From Pseudodesulfovibrio sp. (lineage in GTDB: Bacteria; Desulfobacterota; Desulfovibrionia; Desulfovibrionales; Desulfovibrionaceae): a stretch of DNA of 39,946 nt. The stretch lies in assembly GCA_016342345.1 (NCBI GenBank), contig JAEINO010000032.1, positions 1 through 39,946 of the forward strand, given 5' to 3'. The notes below the pieces were generated by a model. The model ran no database searches and had not been told where the DNA came from. It saw nothing but the letters and a program-made list of their open reading frames with translations. Made by a program: the position numbers and the translations under genes. Position 1 is the stretch's first letter, and each line of letters begins with the position of its first letter. Below are positions 1-8,151 of the stretch, piece after piece.

Positions 1-105
1 CTGGCAAGGCGCAAGAAAACATCAAGGCCGACGCGTACTTCCTGTACGCTAGGATTTGAGGTTTTTAAAGCAACGAAGCCAGCGGACAATTATGCAGTGC
101 TTCCT
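1..105. repeat. Palindromic repeat, copy 1 (cut by window start)
   Basis: This stretch matches 4552-4656 with only two differences in 105 bases (A/C in the AAAAC-TCAAGG part and C/G after GACGCGTA). It is the right-hand part of a longer imperfect palindrome whose left arm lies before the window. Internal arms such as GAAAAC-TCAA with TTGAGGTTTT, and GCGTA with TACGC, would let the transcript fold into one long hairpin. It contains no reading frame of note and looks like a non-autonomous repeat (MITE or REP-like). Confidence 0.8.
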
Positions 106-234
106 GAACTAAATGTAAATTTTCGGCAAAATTTATTATCTAAAATCAAGCGGATTTTATTGTAAAAAAATTAGGTACACATAAGAGCAAATCGCATTTG
201 CGTTCCGCCGAGCCGAACATGACCTCCGCTCAAG

Positions 235-351
235 GAAGTCATTCGCAAAATGAAAATACTTGAAGAAAAGAAACGCAAACTCAAAAGGCTTGTCGCTGAT
301 CTGGCTCTCGATAGAGTTATGCTCCAGGCTGTGCTGCCAAAAAAGAATAAA
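235..351 (+). pseudogene. IS3-family transposase OrfA C-terminal remnant
   Basis: The frame reads EVIRKMKILEEKKRKLKRL followed by VADLALDRVMLQAVLPKK, which is the characteristic leucine-zipper end of IS3-family OrfA (usual form LEEENRKLKRLVADL-LDK-MLQDVL-KK). Only about 38 residues of the roughly 90-100-residue OrfA are left. The N-terminal helix-turn-helix and the whole of OrfB are absent, and the native stop has been lost, so an open frame from the ATG at 250 runs on to 456. It is a fossil of an insertion sequence and cannot act alone. Confidence 0.7.
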
Positions 352-384
352 AAGGTTTATGTCTATTTAGACACAAACCTTTTT
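349..384. terminator. Bidirectional rho-independent terminator
   Basis: The arms 349-365 and 368-384 pair over 17 bases with one mismatch around a 2-base loop (AAAAAGGTTT...AAACCTTTTT). The A-run on the left and the T-run on the right make it usable on both strands. It lies downstream of the carbamoyltransferase remnant read on the minus strand. A second smaller hairpin follows at about 399-420 (AGAAGATTT/AAATCTTCT). Confidence 0.65.
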
Positions 385-462
385 ATTCTAATGCCGAAAA
401 GAAGATTTAAAAATCTTCTAGGCTTCCGCATTGTATCAATATATTTTTTTTCATGACTGTGA

Positions 463-1476
463 TTAATCCAACTCAAACTGGTTGCGCCAGTCGCCTTCCT
501 CGCTCCATGCGGGTTGTTCATTTTTTGAAAATACAATGTCACCGACCACAGGTGCCACGATAAGCATATAGGGTGACGGTCGATCAAGATCGAACCATGT
601 GGAAAGTTCCTCTTCCATGACCGAGGGGGCGAACGGTCTGAACCCTTCACGACACTTGACCTTGAGGTTGAGCTTCTTTTGCATTTCCGGGTGTCGTGGG
701 TCGCCCAGGATAGACCTGTTGCCCAGAGCACGTGGCCCGTATTCCATGCGCCCTTGGAACCATCCAATGGCATTACCTTGGGAAAGCAGTCCAGCCACAT
801 CAGTGCTCAATTCGCTAAAATCGTCATAGCGCTTGAAAGGTGCGGCGTATCGACGGGCCACACGCAGGATGTCATCTTCAGAGAACTGCGGACCGAGATA
901 GGAGCCGGACATGGAATCTTTGGAGTGCGCCGTGCGCCGTGCGCCCTGCCAAATGTGGCGACCGGCAAGGGCTGCACCGAGTGCACCACCAGCATCGCCC
1001 GCTGCTGGCTGAATCCAAACATCCTTGAATGTATTATTTCGCAGCAGCTTGCCGTTGGCAACACAGTTGAGGGCCACACCGCCCGCCATGACCAGATTCT
1101 CGCAGCCGGTTAGTTCGCGTGCGGTTTCGGCCAGGGTAAAAACAATTTCTTCGGTCACCTGCTGGATGGAGAAAGCCATATCCATGTATGGTTGTGAAAT
1201 ATCGCTTTCAGGCTTGCGCGCCGGAAGGTCAAAAAGTTTTTCCCACTTAGGGGAATTGCACATGGTAAGACCAATGGCGTAGTTAAAGTAGTCCATGTTG
1301 AGCAGCATGGAACCGTCTTCGCGTACGTCGATCAGATCATCACCTCTGACAGACGAGTACTTTAAAGGTTTACATGGCGACACCCGCAAAGGTGCAGCCA
1401 TTTTGGACGATGACAACCTGCTTGAAATTGTAAACAGCAAAGAAAGTGACACACAAGGTGGACTAAAACGCTCCAA
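463..1476 (-). pseudogene. Carbamoyltransferase (NodU/CmcH family), N-truncated and internally deleted
   Basis: The open frame is 337 residues, whereas NodU/CmcH-type O-carbamoyltransferases are usually about 550-610. Family sequence starts near residue 38 (LKYSSVRGDDLIDVREDGS, about base 1367). The first ~37 residues read through unrelated DNA, so the N-terminal half is gone. Conserved parts remain: VMAGGVALNCVANGKLL, the glycine-rich AAGDAGGALGAAL, and GRMEYGPRALGNRSILGDPR. Near base 550 the frame passes directly from PYMLIVAPV to VGDIVFSKNEQPAW, which belongs to the extreme C-terminus of the family, so roughly 100 residues are missing in frame. The last residues (GDWRNQFELD) match the normal family end. 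With both defects it is very unlikely to be an active enzyme. Confidence 0.85.
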
Positions 1477-2045
1477 ATAACACGGAAATGGCTTACAATT
1501 TTTATAGTAACCACTTAAAATCTAAAGTGAAAACACATTCAAACTCTCGAAACGCGCTTAACACCCGTTACACACTTAACAGGCGTATTGCCGAAACAAC
1601 AGCATCCAATAAAACCAACTATTTCAAGGCATAGATTCGTTCAACTTCACCAGTCTGTGCACACTTCCTCCCCCTCAATAACCACGCCACACAGCAATAA
1701 TGCCGTCAAAGCACAGGGCCGTGTCTATGTTTCAAAAGCTATTCGTATAGAACCTCCAAACGCGCACCTTCAACAGATGCTCAGGTACTATGACTTAAAC
1801 CAAAAATTGAAGACGCATCACAACGTCTTGAGGTATTCTTCAATTCCCTGGACGAACACGTTCCATAAACCCTACACGACAGACTACCGACTGGAGGACT
1901 GATGACAAGCTCCACACACAGTTATATCGGGTCATGGTTGTCCAAATGCCGCCCCCTGCCTGCCTGTTGGCGGCGTTACAGCGCGCGCCGTCTGTTTCGT
2001 CCGGTTGAAACTTTCGGAGAGAGTTGGTTGTAGTTTCAATTTGTG
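1477..2045. other. Gene-poor stretch
   Basis: About 570 bases lie between the carbamoyltransferase remnant and the promoter of the DUF1538 operon. A 104-codon plus frame (1588-1902) is open but has no convincing ribosome site, biased composition and no family resemblance. Near 1952-1982 a short GCCGCC/GGCGGC inverted repeat is visible. I see no RNA gene. Confidence 0.4.
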
Positions 2046-2074
2046 TTGATTTTAACAATATTGATAGGTATTAA
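2046..2074 (+). promoter_or_regulatory. Sigma-70-like promoter for the DUF1538 operon
   Basis: TTGATT (2046-2051) and TATTAA (2069-2074) are separated by 17 bases. They lie 60 bases before the first gene of the operon, which has a strong GGAGG site just before its ATG at 2134. Confidence 0.5.
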
Positions 2075-2133
2075 TTATGGGTATTACTGTATTCTTTTCA
2101 TAATGATGTTTCTTGGTCGACACCGGAGGGTGA

Positions 2134-2907
2134 ATGGATAAAAAAGCTTCATTCGTGTTGATTAAAGCCCTGTCGCAGGCATTGGGCATAAGGCTCTGGT
2201 CATCAACAAAGGATTTGCTGCCCATCATACTGGTTATCGCCTTTTTCCAAGGGGTGGTTCTTCAGCAGCCCCTGCCAGATGTAATTGGTGTGCTTGAAGG
2301 TGGAGTGCTTGTCGTTCTCGGTCTGACCTTTTTCATTCAAGGCCTGGAGATGGGCCTATTCCCCATCGGTGAGCAGATGGCCCACGCGCTAGCCCGCAAA
2401 GGCAGCATCTTTTGGCTCCTGACGTTCTCTTTTGCTCTCGGTTTTTCCACCACCGTGGCCGAGCCCGCCCTGATCGCTGTATCCGAGGAGGCCTCCAGCG
2501 TCGCTGCAAAAGGAGGACTCATAGGAACGGACAATGAATCCATGAACCGTTATGCGATGGGGCTACGTCTGTCTGTTGCCTTCTCCGTAGGTGTTTCCAT
2601 CTTGATCGGTGTCCTCCGCATTCTGAAGGGGTGGCCTGTACACTTTCTCATAATCGGCGGTTATGTGTTGGTGATGGTTATGACCATCTTCGCTCCAAAA
2701 GAGATCGTCGGCATCGCTTACGATGCGGGTGGAGTGACCACCTCCACGGTGACCGTCCCGTTGGTTGCGGCACTCGGAGTCGGTCTCGCTTCGATCATCA
2801 AGGGACGTAATCCGCTTATTGACGGCTTTGGGCTGATCGCATTCGCATCGCTGTTGCCCATGATAGCAGTGATCGGTTATGGGCTGATCATATTCGGCGC
2901 AAGTTGA
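2134..2907 (+). CDS. DUF1538 integral membrane protein (first of pair)
   Basis: This 257-residue polytopic membrane protein belongs to the DUF1538 family. About seven hydrophobic segments are visible (for example residues 28-46, 56-75, 89-107, 145-163, 168-187 and 233-255). It carries the signature [20 protein letters not shown] near residue 200 and [10 protein letters not shown] near residue 105. The next gene repeats both motifs. Paired DUF1538 proteins have been reported, as I recall from work on Halomonas UmpAB, to act together as a cation/proton antiporter. Here the transported ion is unknown. The strong GGAGG five bases upstream supports the ATG at 2134. The gene is co-directional with and 10 bases from the second DUF1538 gene, then a P-II-like gene, so a P-II-controlled two-subunit transporter is the likely reading. 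Confidence 0.88.
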   Translation: MDKKASFVLIKALSQALGIRLWSSTKDLLPIILVIAFFQGVVLQQPLPDVIGVLEGGVLVVLGLTFFIQGLEMGLFPIGEQMAHALARKGSIFWLLTFSFALGFSTTVAEPALIAVSEEASSVAAKGGLIGTDNESMNRYAMGLRLSVAFSVGVSILIGVLRILKGWPVHFLIIGGYVLVMVMTIFAPKEIVGIAYDAGGVTTSTVTVPLVAALGVGLASIIKGRNPLIDGFGLIAFASLLPMIAVIGYGLIIFGAS

Positions 2908-2917
2908 GGAGTCTCAC

Positions 2918-3712
2918 ATGTTTTTTTTCTCCGAGTTTTTCGCCGCACTTATTTCCACCTGCCGCGACGTGCTGCCGATACTTGCCCTGCTGTTGGGGTT
3001 TCAGTTGTTTGTGCTTCGGCAGCCTGTCCCGCATCCCAAACGGCTAATCGTAGGAGGTGTGTATGTCGTCGTCGGCCTGGTCTTGTTTTTAATGGGACTT
3101 GAAAAAGCCCTGTTCCCACTGGGAAGAATGATGGCGACCCAGCTCTCCGATCCGGCCTTTCTTTGGGGAGGTGTCGCGGCAGCCTCCGACTGGGCCGCAT
3201 ACGGTTGGATATATCTCTTCGCCGCCCTGATCGGTTTTTCGACGACCATAGCCGAGCCGTCCCTCTTGGCTGTCGCCCTCAAGGCAAAGGAAGTCTCTGG
3301 AGGCGGCATCAGCCAGTGGGGACTCAGAATAACCGTTGCCTTGGGAGTCGCCGTAGGTATCACCCTGGGGACATTCCGGATAGTAACGGGAACGCCGTTG
3401 TATCTCTATATTCTGGTCGGTTACGTTGTTGTTATTGTACAAACGTTTTTTGCCCCCAAGAAAATTATCGCCCTCGCATATGACTCGGGCGGCGTGACGA
3501 CATCGACGGTCACCGTCCCCCTAGTGGCCGCCCTCGGATTGGGGTTGTCGGAGACTGTGCCGGGCAGAAATCCGGCGCTTGACGGGTTCGGGCTGATCGC
3601 TTTCGCAAGCCTGTTTCCGATAATTGCCGTGATGGGATACGCTCAGATGACCCAATGGGTGACCAATCGTAAAAAAAAGATGAACCGGAGGGAGGAAACT
3701 CATGAGGTTTAA
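2918..3712 (+). CDS. DUF1538 integral membrane protein (second of pair)
   Basis: This 264-residue membrane protein is of the same DUF1538 family as its upstream neighbour. It shares [37 protein letters not shown] and a C-terminal [19 protein letters not shown]. The similarity along the whole length shows an old duplication, and the two subunits probably assemble together. GAGGAG precedes the ATG at 2918. The last codons overlap the start of the P-II-like gene by 11 bases, which suggests translational coupling. The basic C-terminal tail (TNRKKKMNRREETHEV) is likely cytoplasmic. Confidence 0.88.
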   Translation: MFFFSEFFAALISTCRDVLPILALLLGFQLFVLRQPVPHPKRLIVGGVYVVVGLVLFLMGLEKALFPLGRMMATQLSDPAFLWGGVAAASDWAAYGWIYLFAALIGFSTTIAEPSLLAVALKAKEVSGGGISQWGLRITVALGVAVGITLGTFRIVTGTPLYLYILVGYVVVIVQTFFAPKKIIALAYDSGGVTTSTVTVPLVAALGLGLSETVPGRNPALDGFGLIAFASLFPIIAVMGYAQMTQWVTNRKKKMNRREETHEV

Positions 3713-4049
3713 GCTGATCTTGGCGCTGGTCAAGACACATAAGACCGACGCTGTTGTCGATGCGGCAAAGGCCGTTGGTGCCACCGGAGCAACCATCGTT
3801 GCCGGTCGCGGAACCGGGATGCGGGAAGCTATGACTTTTTTTGGTCTTACGTTAGAAGATCAGACTGATATTGTTATGTTCTTGTTGGAGGAACACCTTG
3901 TTAAGGTCGTTCTGGCGGCCATTGAGGAGGCCGGTGAGTTTAAAAAACCCGGTACGGGAATTGCCCTGGTGCTTCCTGTGGAGCAGGTTGTCGGTATGGA
4001 AAGCCAGATTGAACGGTTCAAGGAAGAGATTCGGGACAAGTATTTGTAA
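3702..4049 (+). CDS. P-II-like regulatory protein
   Basis: This 115-residue protein is a P-II (GlnB/GlnK-like) trimeric signalling protein. The N-terminal LILALVKTHKTDAVVDAAK is the first beta-alpha unit. GATGATIVAGRGTGMREAM corresponds to the T-loop entry. The loop itself is divergent (TFFGLTLEDQTDIVM instead of the uridylylated Tyr region), so classical uridylylation is unlikely. GTGIALVLPVEQVVGM is the later nucleotide-binding strand. It overlaps the second DUF1538 gene and has an excellent GGAGGGAGGAAA ribosome site, so it most likely regulates that transporter by binding a nucleotide or small ligand. Confidence 0.88.
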   Translation: MRFKLILALVKTHKTDAVVDAAKAVGATGATIVAGRGTGMREAMTFFGLTLEDQTDIVMFLLEEHLVKVVLAAIEEAGEFKKPGTGIALVLPVEQVVGMESQIERFKEEIRDKYL

Positions 4050-4088
4050 ATATTTTCCGGGTCAGGATGATTCTGAACAGGAGGCAAT

Positions 4089-4229
4089 ATGTCCAAGCCT
4101 ATTGTTCGTGTGCGTGATGTGATAAGGAAATACGTGTTGAGTATTGATGAGATGTCTACCGCGAGGGGAAGTTGCCAGGGTGGTTTCGCTGTCCTCGCTG
4201 GTGCTGGACAACACTCTTTTGTAGACTGA
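4089..4229 (+). pseudogene. CBS-domain protein remnant (frameshifted)
   Basis: An ATG with a good AGGAGG site opens MSKPIVRVRDVIRKYVLSID, which is the normal start of small CBS-domain proteins (PIVKVRDVM-TDFVTID). After EMSTARG the frame turns to non-family sequence and stops at 4229. In the +1 frame from about 4160 the peptide GEVARVVSLSSLVLDN resembles the next part of a CBS domain (REALARM...VSSLVVDN). A single-base shift near the AGGGGAAG run at 4172-4179 therefore explains the break. The second CBS motif is missing. It lies 39 bases after the P-II-like gene and probably once belonged to that operon. Confidence 0.6.
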
Positions 4230-4265
4230 ATACCCTGTTTTTTCACTACCGAGCCAGGAGGGCAT

Positions 4266-4424
4266 ATGTGGTACTTTATTTCCGCGATCCAATCAGTGTT
4301 GAATCTCAAGCGAGTATGCAGTCGCTGCGGGAAGAGTCAAATTGTCCCTCTCAAGGATAAGGGCAAGACCGTTGCATGCAAGTATTGCGGAGGCGAACTC
4401 CCACCTCCCAAGAATCAATCCTGA
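4266..4424 (+). CDS. Small zinc-ribbon protein (52 aa)
   Basis: The ATG at 4266 follows AGGAGGG (4256-4262) and opens a 52-codon frame ending in TGA at 4422-4424. The peptide begins MWYFISAIQSVLNLKRV and has two paired-cysteine knuckles, C18-SR-C21 and C38-KY-C41 with the usual CGG after the second. That is a compact rubredoxin-like or zinc-ribbon fold. It ends GELPPPKNQS. I do not recognise a named family. Immediately after, in the +1 frame, bases 4413-4505 read INPEVERFRHDTFAPDGE with a further CPFC pair before a TAG. That may be a second overlapping mini-ribbon or a broken continuation. Function is unknown, and metal binding is inferred from the cysteines only. Confidence 0.55.
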   Translation: MWYFISAIQSVLNLKRVCSRCGKSQIVPLKDKGKTVACKYCGGELPPPKNQS

Positions 4425-4528
4425 GGTGGAGCGGTTTCGTCATGATACTTTCGCGCCTGATGGCGAGTGCCCATTTTGCGATAACGATACGCGGTTTCTT
4501 TAGGGAAGTACTGATTAATTCAATTTTC

Positions 4529-4656
4529 AGGAAGTGCTGTAGAATTATTCGCTGGCAAGGCGCAAGAAAACCTCAAGGCCGACGCGTAGTTCCTGTACGC
4601 TAGGATTTGAGGTTTTTAAAGCAACGAAGCCAGCGGACAATTATGCAGTGCTTCCT
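4529..4656. repeat. Palindromic repeat, copy 2 (complete)
   Basis: This is a complete element of 128 bases. Its outer arms AGGAAGTGCTG...TTCGCTGGC (4529-4556) and GCCAGCGGACAA...AGTGCTTCCT (4629-4656) are imperfect inverted repeats. Compared without the outermost base they agree at 21 of 27 positions. The interior continues the palindrome through AAAACCTCAA/TTGAGGTTTT and GCGTA/TACGC. It is nearly identical to copy 1 at 1-105 and ends three bases before the left inverted repeat of the island. Confidence 0.8.
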
Positions 4657-4659
4657 TAG

Positions 4660-4690
4660 GTTAAAGGTAGCCTCAGAAAACTGGACCACT
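4660..4690 (+). repeat. 31-bp inverted repeat, left end of island (IS3-like)
   Basis: The core GCCTCAGAAAACTGGACCAC at 4670-4689 recurs inverted at 37546-37576. The two 31-base copies differ at four positions. The sequence has the look of IS3-family termini (CTGGACCACT). The copies point toward each other, so formally they are terminal repeats of a 32.9-kb segment. No transposase gene is visible beside either copy. Confidence 0.7.
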
Positions 4691-5196
4691 TGTTACGATA
4701 ATGGGAGGACCCTGAACTTGACCCCATTCCTAGACCAAAGGCTGTGAAAAAATTTTGGCTTTTCAGCCTCAGGGCAGGCTAGGTTGCCACCAAGCTTGTA
4801 CATTCAGTACAAGCTTAAACATAAGGAAGCGGGGCCATCCCATTACCTTAAATTCACCGCTCTGTGGTCCGAACAACCGGGACCACATCTTCTCGCTCAA
4901 CGAACCTTTCCGCTTCAATGCTTTCAATTCCCGACATGATTTCGACTCGACGCTTTTACTGTTCTTCATATCTGCTTACAAAGTTCGCCATGAAATCTCT
5001 CAACAGATGGCTTGAGCTTTGCCCTCAAACTTTGGCAACAACCTCAATTTTTATTTTAAATCAACGTCCACGCGCGCTCGTATGGTTTTCTGCATAAAAT
5101 TGGCTCGCTTTTGTAGCTACGATGACGACATTAAGGGATTGTATTCAGTCCCCTCCCCCCCAGAAATGGACCTTCTACTTTAAAAAAAATACGACC

Positions 5197-5256
5197 TTGA
5201 CAGTTGATTTTAAAAACCATATATACACGACTCAATTGATAATGATTTTCATACTC
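5197..5256 (+). promoter_or_regulatory. Iron-regulated promoter with Fur box for the TonB2 operon
   Basis: TTGACA (5197-5202) and TATATA (5220-5225) are 17 bases apart, a near-ideal sigma-70 promoter. At 5238-5256 GATAATGATTTTCATACTC matches the 19-bp Fur consensus at 15 positions, with nine consecutive matches at the left. It lies where transcription would start, so Fe(II)-Fur would block it. The first gene follows at 5352 with AAGGAG eight bases ahead. Confidence 0.8.
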
Positions 5257-5351
5257 ACCAACAATAATCGCTATACGTAAAACAATAAAAGACAAAAACA
5301 AACCTACCAAAAGACTTGTTTTAACGGTCAGTTCATTGCCAAGGAGTTTTA

Positions 5352-6107
5352 ATGTTAAAATATATCTGGCTGAGTACACTCATATTTTTCTCCACAATCG
5401 TCCCTGCGCTGGCTGTTCAATCCGCAACAGCAATCCACAAAGGGGCGGTACAAGCCATTACCGCTGATGCAACCGCTCAAAAAGAATTTCAGCAATGGGC
5501 GGATCAACGAGAAGAACTGTCTTCTGAAATAAGAGACATGAAAATGATGCACTCATGGTTGGAGTTTCAGAACACAAAGTACCAACGATATCTTGAAAAA
5601 CAAAAGGATATCATTGCGGAATTAGAACGGTGCAAAGAGGAAGCCCAACGCATCCAAATGGAGTTGGAACCATTCCTTGAAACAATAGTGGACAAACTTT
5701 CCGTACATATTGCTGCAGATCTCCCCTTTCTACAGGAAGAACGAACACGGCGTATCGCTTTTCTCCACGACTCGCTTGATGACTATCACCTGGAATTAAG
5801 TGAAAAACTACGCCGCGTCTTTGAAGCACTCCAAATAGAAACCGAGTATGGTCGCACCATTGAAACGGTCTCATGCGAACTCAGTCTTCAAGGTGTTCCC
5901 ACTCAAGTGTCCATTTTCCGGCTAGGCAGAACTGCTCTGTTCTACCAAACGGAAGACGCCTCAACAGCTGGCTTTTGGGACAGGAAAAAACAGAAATGGC
6001 AGACAGTTGGCCAAGAATTCACCAGAGACATACAACGCGCAAAGGACATGGCTTCCCGCAAACGCGCAGTGGAACTGCTTTCACTTCCCATAGGAGAAGC
6101 CCAATGA
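5352..6107 (+). CDS. DUF3450 periplasmic coiled-coil protein
   Basis: This 251-residue protein has a signal peptide (MLKYIWLSTLIFFSTIVPALA) and a long charged helical region, residues 40-110, likely coiled coil. The C-terminal part contains VSIFRLGRTALFYQTEDASTAGFWD, typical of DUF3450. Family members are found as the first gene of TonB2-type systems, before TtpC/ExbB/ExbD/TonB, as here. The protein is presumably periplasmic and helps the energy-transducing complex. Its exact role is not established. AAGGAG supports the ATG. The stop overlaps the next start as ATGA. Confidence 0.88.
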   Translation: MLKYIWLSTLIFFSTIVPALAVQSATAIHKGAVQAITADATAQKEFQQWADQREELSSEIRDMKMMHSWLEFQNTKYQRYLEKQKDIIAELERCKEEAQRIQMELEPFLETIVDKLSVHIAADLPFLQEERTRRIAFLHDSLDDYHLELSEKLRRVFEALQIETEYGRTIETVSCELSLQGVPTQVSIFRLGRTALFYQTEDASTAGFWDRKKQKWQTVGQEFTRDIQRAKDMASRKRAVELLSLPIGEAQ

Positions 6108-7531
6108 ACCGCTTTGCCATTGCCCTCGTTGCAATCATTCTCATCGCGTCTTCCGCTGCCGCAGAATCCTGGTCCCAAGTTGCACACAGCGTCATGGCGG
6201 GAACAGCCGAATCTCAGACCAATTCGGCTGAAACCCGTCGGATTATCAAAGAACAAAAAGCAACACTTACACACGAAGCCGTGGTCCTGAAAAAATCTAT
6301 CGCAAAAAAACAAATAACGTTTGATGCGCTTAAGAAACAATATAAGACCCTGCTGGATCGTGAAAAACAGCTTGAAGAGGAGCTTGAAGCACAGGCTCAT
6401 GAATTAAAAACCATTGACGGAACAATCCGCACATCAGCAAAACAGGCCCGGGACTACTTTCACGATAGTTTGACAACCCCGGAATATCCGCAACGAACAG
6501 AGGTGCTTGAGGGTATTCTTAACCCGAAGAAATTCCCCGGATTGAGCGGCATCCAAAACTTGCTCTCCCTATATCTTGAGGAAATGGAAGCATCCGGGAA
6601 GATTACTCATCGCGATGGACAATTCACAGCAGTGGACGGATCAAACACAAATGCCGAAATCGTTCGCATAGGGTCCTTTACAGCAGCATTTCGGACCCAG
6701 GAAGGCGAACTTGGCTTTCTTCGCCCCAAAACAGACAGCGCCGGACTCATCGCAGTGCAAGGCAATCCTGGCTGGAGTCTCTCTGGTAATATGAATGATT
6801 TCTTTGACGGGAAAACCAATAAATTCCCGGTCGATATTTCAAACGGAGCAGCTCTGCAACGTCTTGCTCAAAAACAAAAAAATATTATGGACTGGCTGTC
6901 TGCTGGCGGACTGTTGGTTTGGCCCATTATACTTGTGGGCTTAATCGCCATGATCTTGATTGTCGAACGTTTCTACTCCCTCAGCCGAATCCGAAGCAAT
7001 TCGGATCGCAACATGAAACGTATTCTGGAAATGATTTTGAAAGGGGATTGGAAAGAATGCAGACAGTTTTGCAATGATCAATCCAATTACCCCACATGTC
7101 GAATCATCAACCACACGCTCAAATATGTCAGCAACACACGTGAAATCATTGAAAATGCCTTTCAGGAGGCTTTCCTCAAAGAACTCCCTATGTTGGAACG
7201 ATTCCTGCCAACGCTTGGAGTGCTGGCGGCAATCGCACCCTTGCTGGGTTTGCTTGGCACTGTCACAGGCATGATCAATACCTTTCAGATCATCACACTC
7301 TATGGAACCGGTAATCCGCGCATGATGTCCGGTGGCATTTCCGAAGCACTGATTACAACCCAACTAGGGCTTGCAGTAGCGGTCCCGATCATACTTCTGC
7401 ACCACATTCTTGATCGTCGAGTAGACAAAATCGTCGGCGACATGGAAGAAAAAGGGACCAGCTTTGCTCTCGCCCTCATGAAAAAAGGTCTCATAACCCA
7501 GAAAACAGAAAGGGATAGTGATGCTGCATGA
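6104..7531 (+). CDS. ttpC: TtpC-like MotA/TolQ/ExbB proton-channel protein
   Basis: This 475-residue protein has a signal peptide (MNRFAIALVAIILIASSAAA), then a periplasmic coiled coil (about residues 40-110) and a mixed domain. From about residue 268 it is an ExbB/TolQ-type channel. A first membrane helix (GGLLVWPIILVGLIAMILIV) is followed by a cytoplasmic loop. The pore helices carry the hallmark LGVLAAIAPLLGLLGTVTGM and GISEALITTQLGLAVAVP. The extra N-terminal half and the position before a second, short ExbB match TtpC of the Vibrio TonB2 system. An open frame extends upstream to 5873, but the ATG at 6104 has AGGAG and overlaps the previous stop by ATGA. It uses proton-motive force to energise TonB. 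Confidence 0.9.
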   Translation: MNRFAIALVAIILIASSAAAESWSQVAHSVMAGTAESQTNSAETRRIIKEQKATLTHEAVVLKKSIAKKQITFDALKKQYKTLLDREKQLEEELEAQAHELKTIDGTIRTSAKQARDYFHDSLTTPEYPQRTEVLEGILNPKKFPGLSGIQNLLSLYLEEMEASGKITHRDGQFTAVDGSNTNAEIVRIGSFTAAFRTQEGELGFLRPKTDSAGLIAVQGNPGWSLSGNMNDFFDGKTNKFPVDISNGAALQRLAQKQKNIMDWLSAGGLLVWPIILVGLIAMILIVERFYSLSRIRSNSDRNMKRILEMILKGDWKECRQFCNDQSNYPTCRIINHTLKYVSNTREIIENAFQEAFLKELPMLERFLPTLGVLAAIAPLLGLLGTVTGMINTFQIITLYGTGNPRMMSGGISEALITTQLGLAVAVPIILLHHILDRRVDKIVGDMEEKGTSFALALMKKGLITQKTERDSDAA

Positions 7532-8147
7532 TCTCGCTGAAAGGCTAACCACCCACTTCCAAGCCGGCGGGGAAATCATGATCCCGCTGCTACTCATTTC
7601 CGTAGGAATGTGGACACTGTCCATTGTCAAATTTCGCCGATTCTTGCAAGACAAACGGCGAGAAATACCCCCCGCAGAATGCATAAGTGTATTCAAAGAC
7701 AAAGGCGCAATCTGCAAGACCGGACTACCCCTGTGGCAATGGGACATACTCTCGCAGTACATGCAAAATCGTTGCGACGACCCGGAACTCAATCGTGAAA
7801 TGCTCGAATCTATGCGCACCCGGCAAGGAACCAAAGTCATGCGCCATATTGGAACTATTCTGATTCTGGCTGCAGTCGCTCCTCTTTTAGGTCTGCTAGG
7901 CACTGTAACCGGCATGATCAGCACATTTGACGTCATCTCCACATTCGGCACAGGCAATGCTCGCGCGCTGGCCTCCGGGATTTCCGAAGCATTGGTCACA
8001 ACCCAAAGTGGACTAGTGATTGCCGTGCCCGGATTGCTACTTGGCAGTTTGCTCTATCGCCGCGCCGAAAAGACCAAGACCCGCATGGAACTTTTCTGCA
8101 TAGGTTTACAAAACGCTACAGATGGCCAGTCCATAATCAGGGAGTGA
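7521..8147 (+). CDS. exbB: ExbB-like biopolymer transport proton channel
   Basis: This 208-residue three-helix ExbB/TolQ protein has a first helix at about residues 17-35 (GGEIMIPLLLISVGMWTL). The channel signatures are ILILAAVAPLLGLLGTVTGM and SGISEALVTTQSGLVIAVPG. It is the short partner of the longer upstream TtpC-like protein. With ExbD it forms the proton-driven motor that powers TonB. It overlaps the upstream gene by 11 bases. GTG at 7518 directly before the ATG is an alternative start giving one extra residue. Confidence 0.9.
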   Translation: MLHDLAERLTTHFQAGGEIMIPLLLISVGMWTLSIVKFRRFLQDKRREIPPAECISVFKDKGAICKTGLPLWQWDILSQYMQNRCDDPELNREMLESMRTRQGTKVMRHIGTILILAAVAPLLGLLGTVTGMISTFDVISTFGTGNARALASGISEALVTTQSGLVIAVPGLLLGSLLYRRAEKTKTRMELFCIGLQNATDGQSIIRE

Positions 8148-8151
8148 GACT

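Larger units (their letters stand above)
4425..5196. other. Gene-free stretch with repeat and IS-like debris
   Basis: About 770 bases have no convincing gene. They hold the second palindromic repeat (4529-4656), the left 31-bp inverted repeat (4660-4690), and a perfect 10-bp hairpin at 4792-4816 (AAGCTTGTAC, loop ATTCA, GTACAAGCTT). Short open frames on both strands between 4755 and 5097 have no ribosome sites and no family likeness. They may be decayed insertion-sequence DNA. Confidence 0.5.

Noticed and set aside
1588-1902. A 104-codon plus frame rich in His, Thr and Pro
   Set aside because: There is no ribosome site, no domain likeness and composition unlike neighbouring proteins. It is probably chance.
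4769-4969. Minus frame of 66 codons, and the hairpin 4792-4816 inside it, as a possible transposase fragment
   Set aside because: The peptide does not resemble any transposase I can name. The hairpin alone does not define an element.
5873-6103. Upstream extension of the TtpC-like frame
   Set aside because: It overlaps the DUF3450 gene out of frame, while the ATG at 6104 begins a clear signal peptide with a ribosome site.
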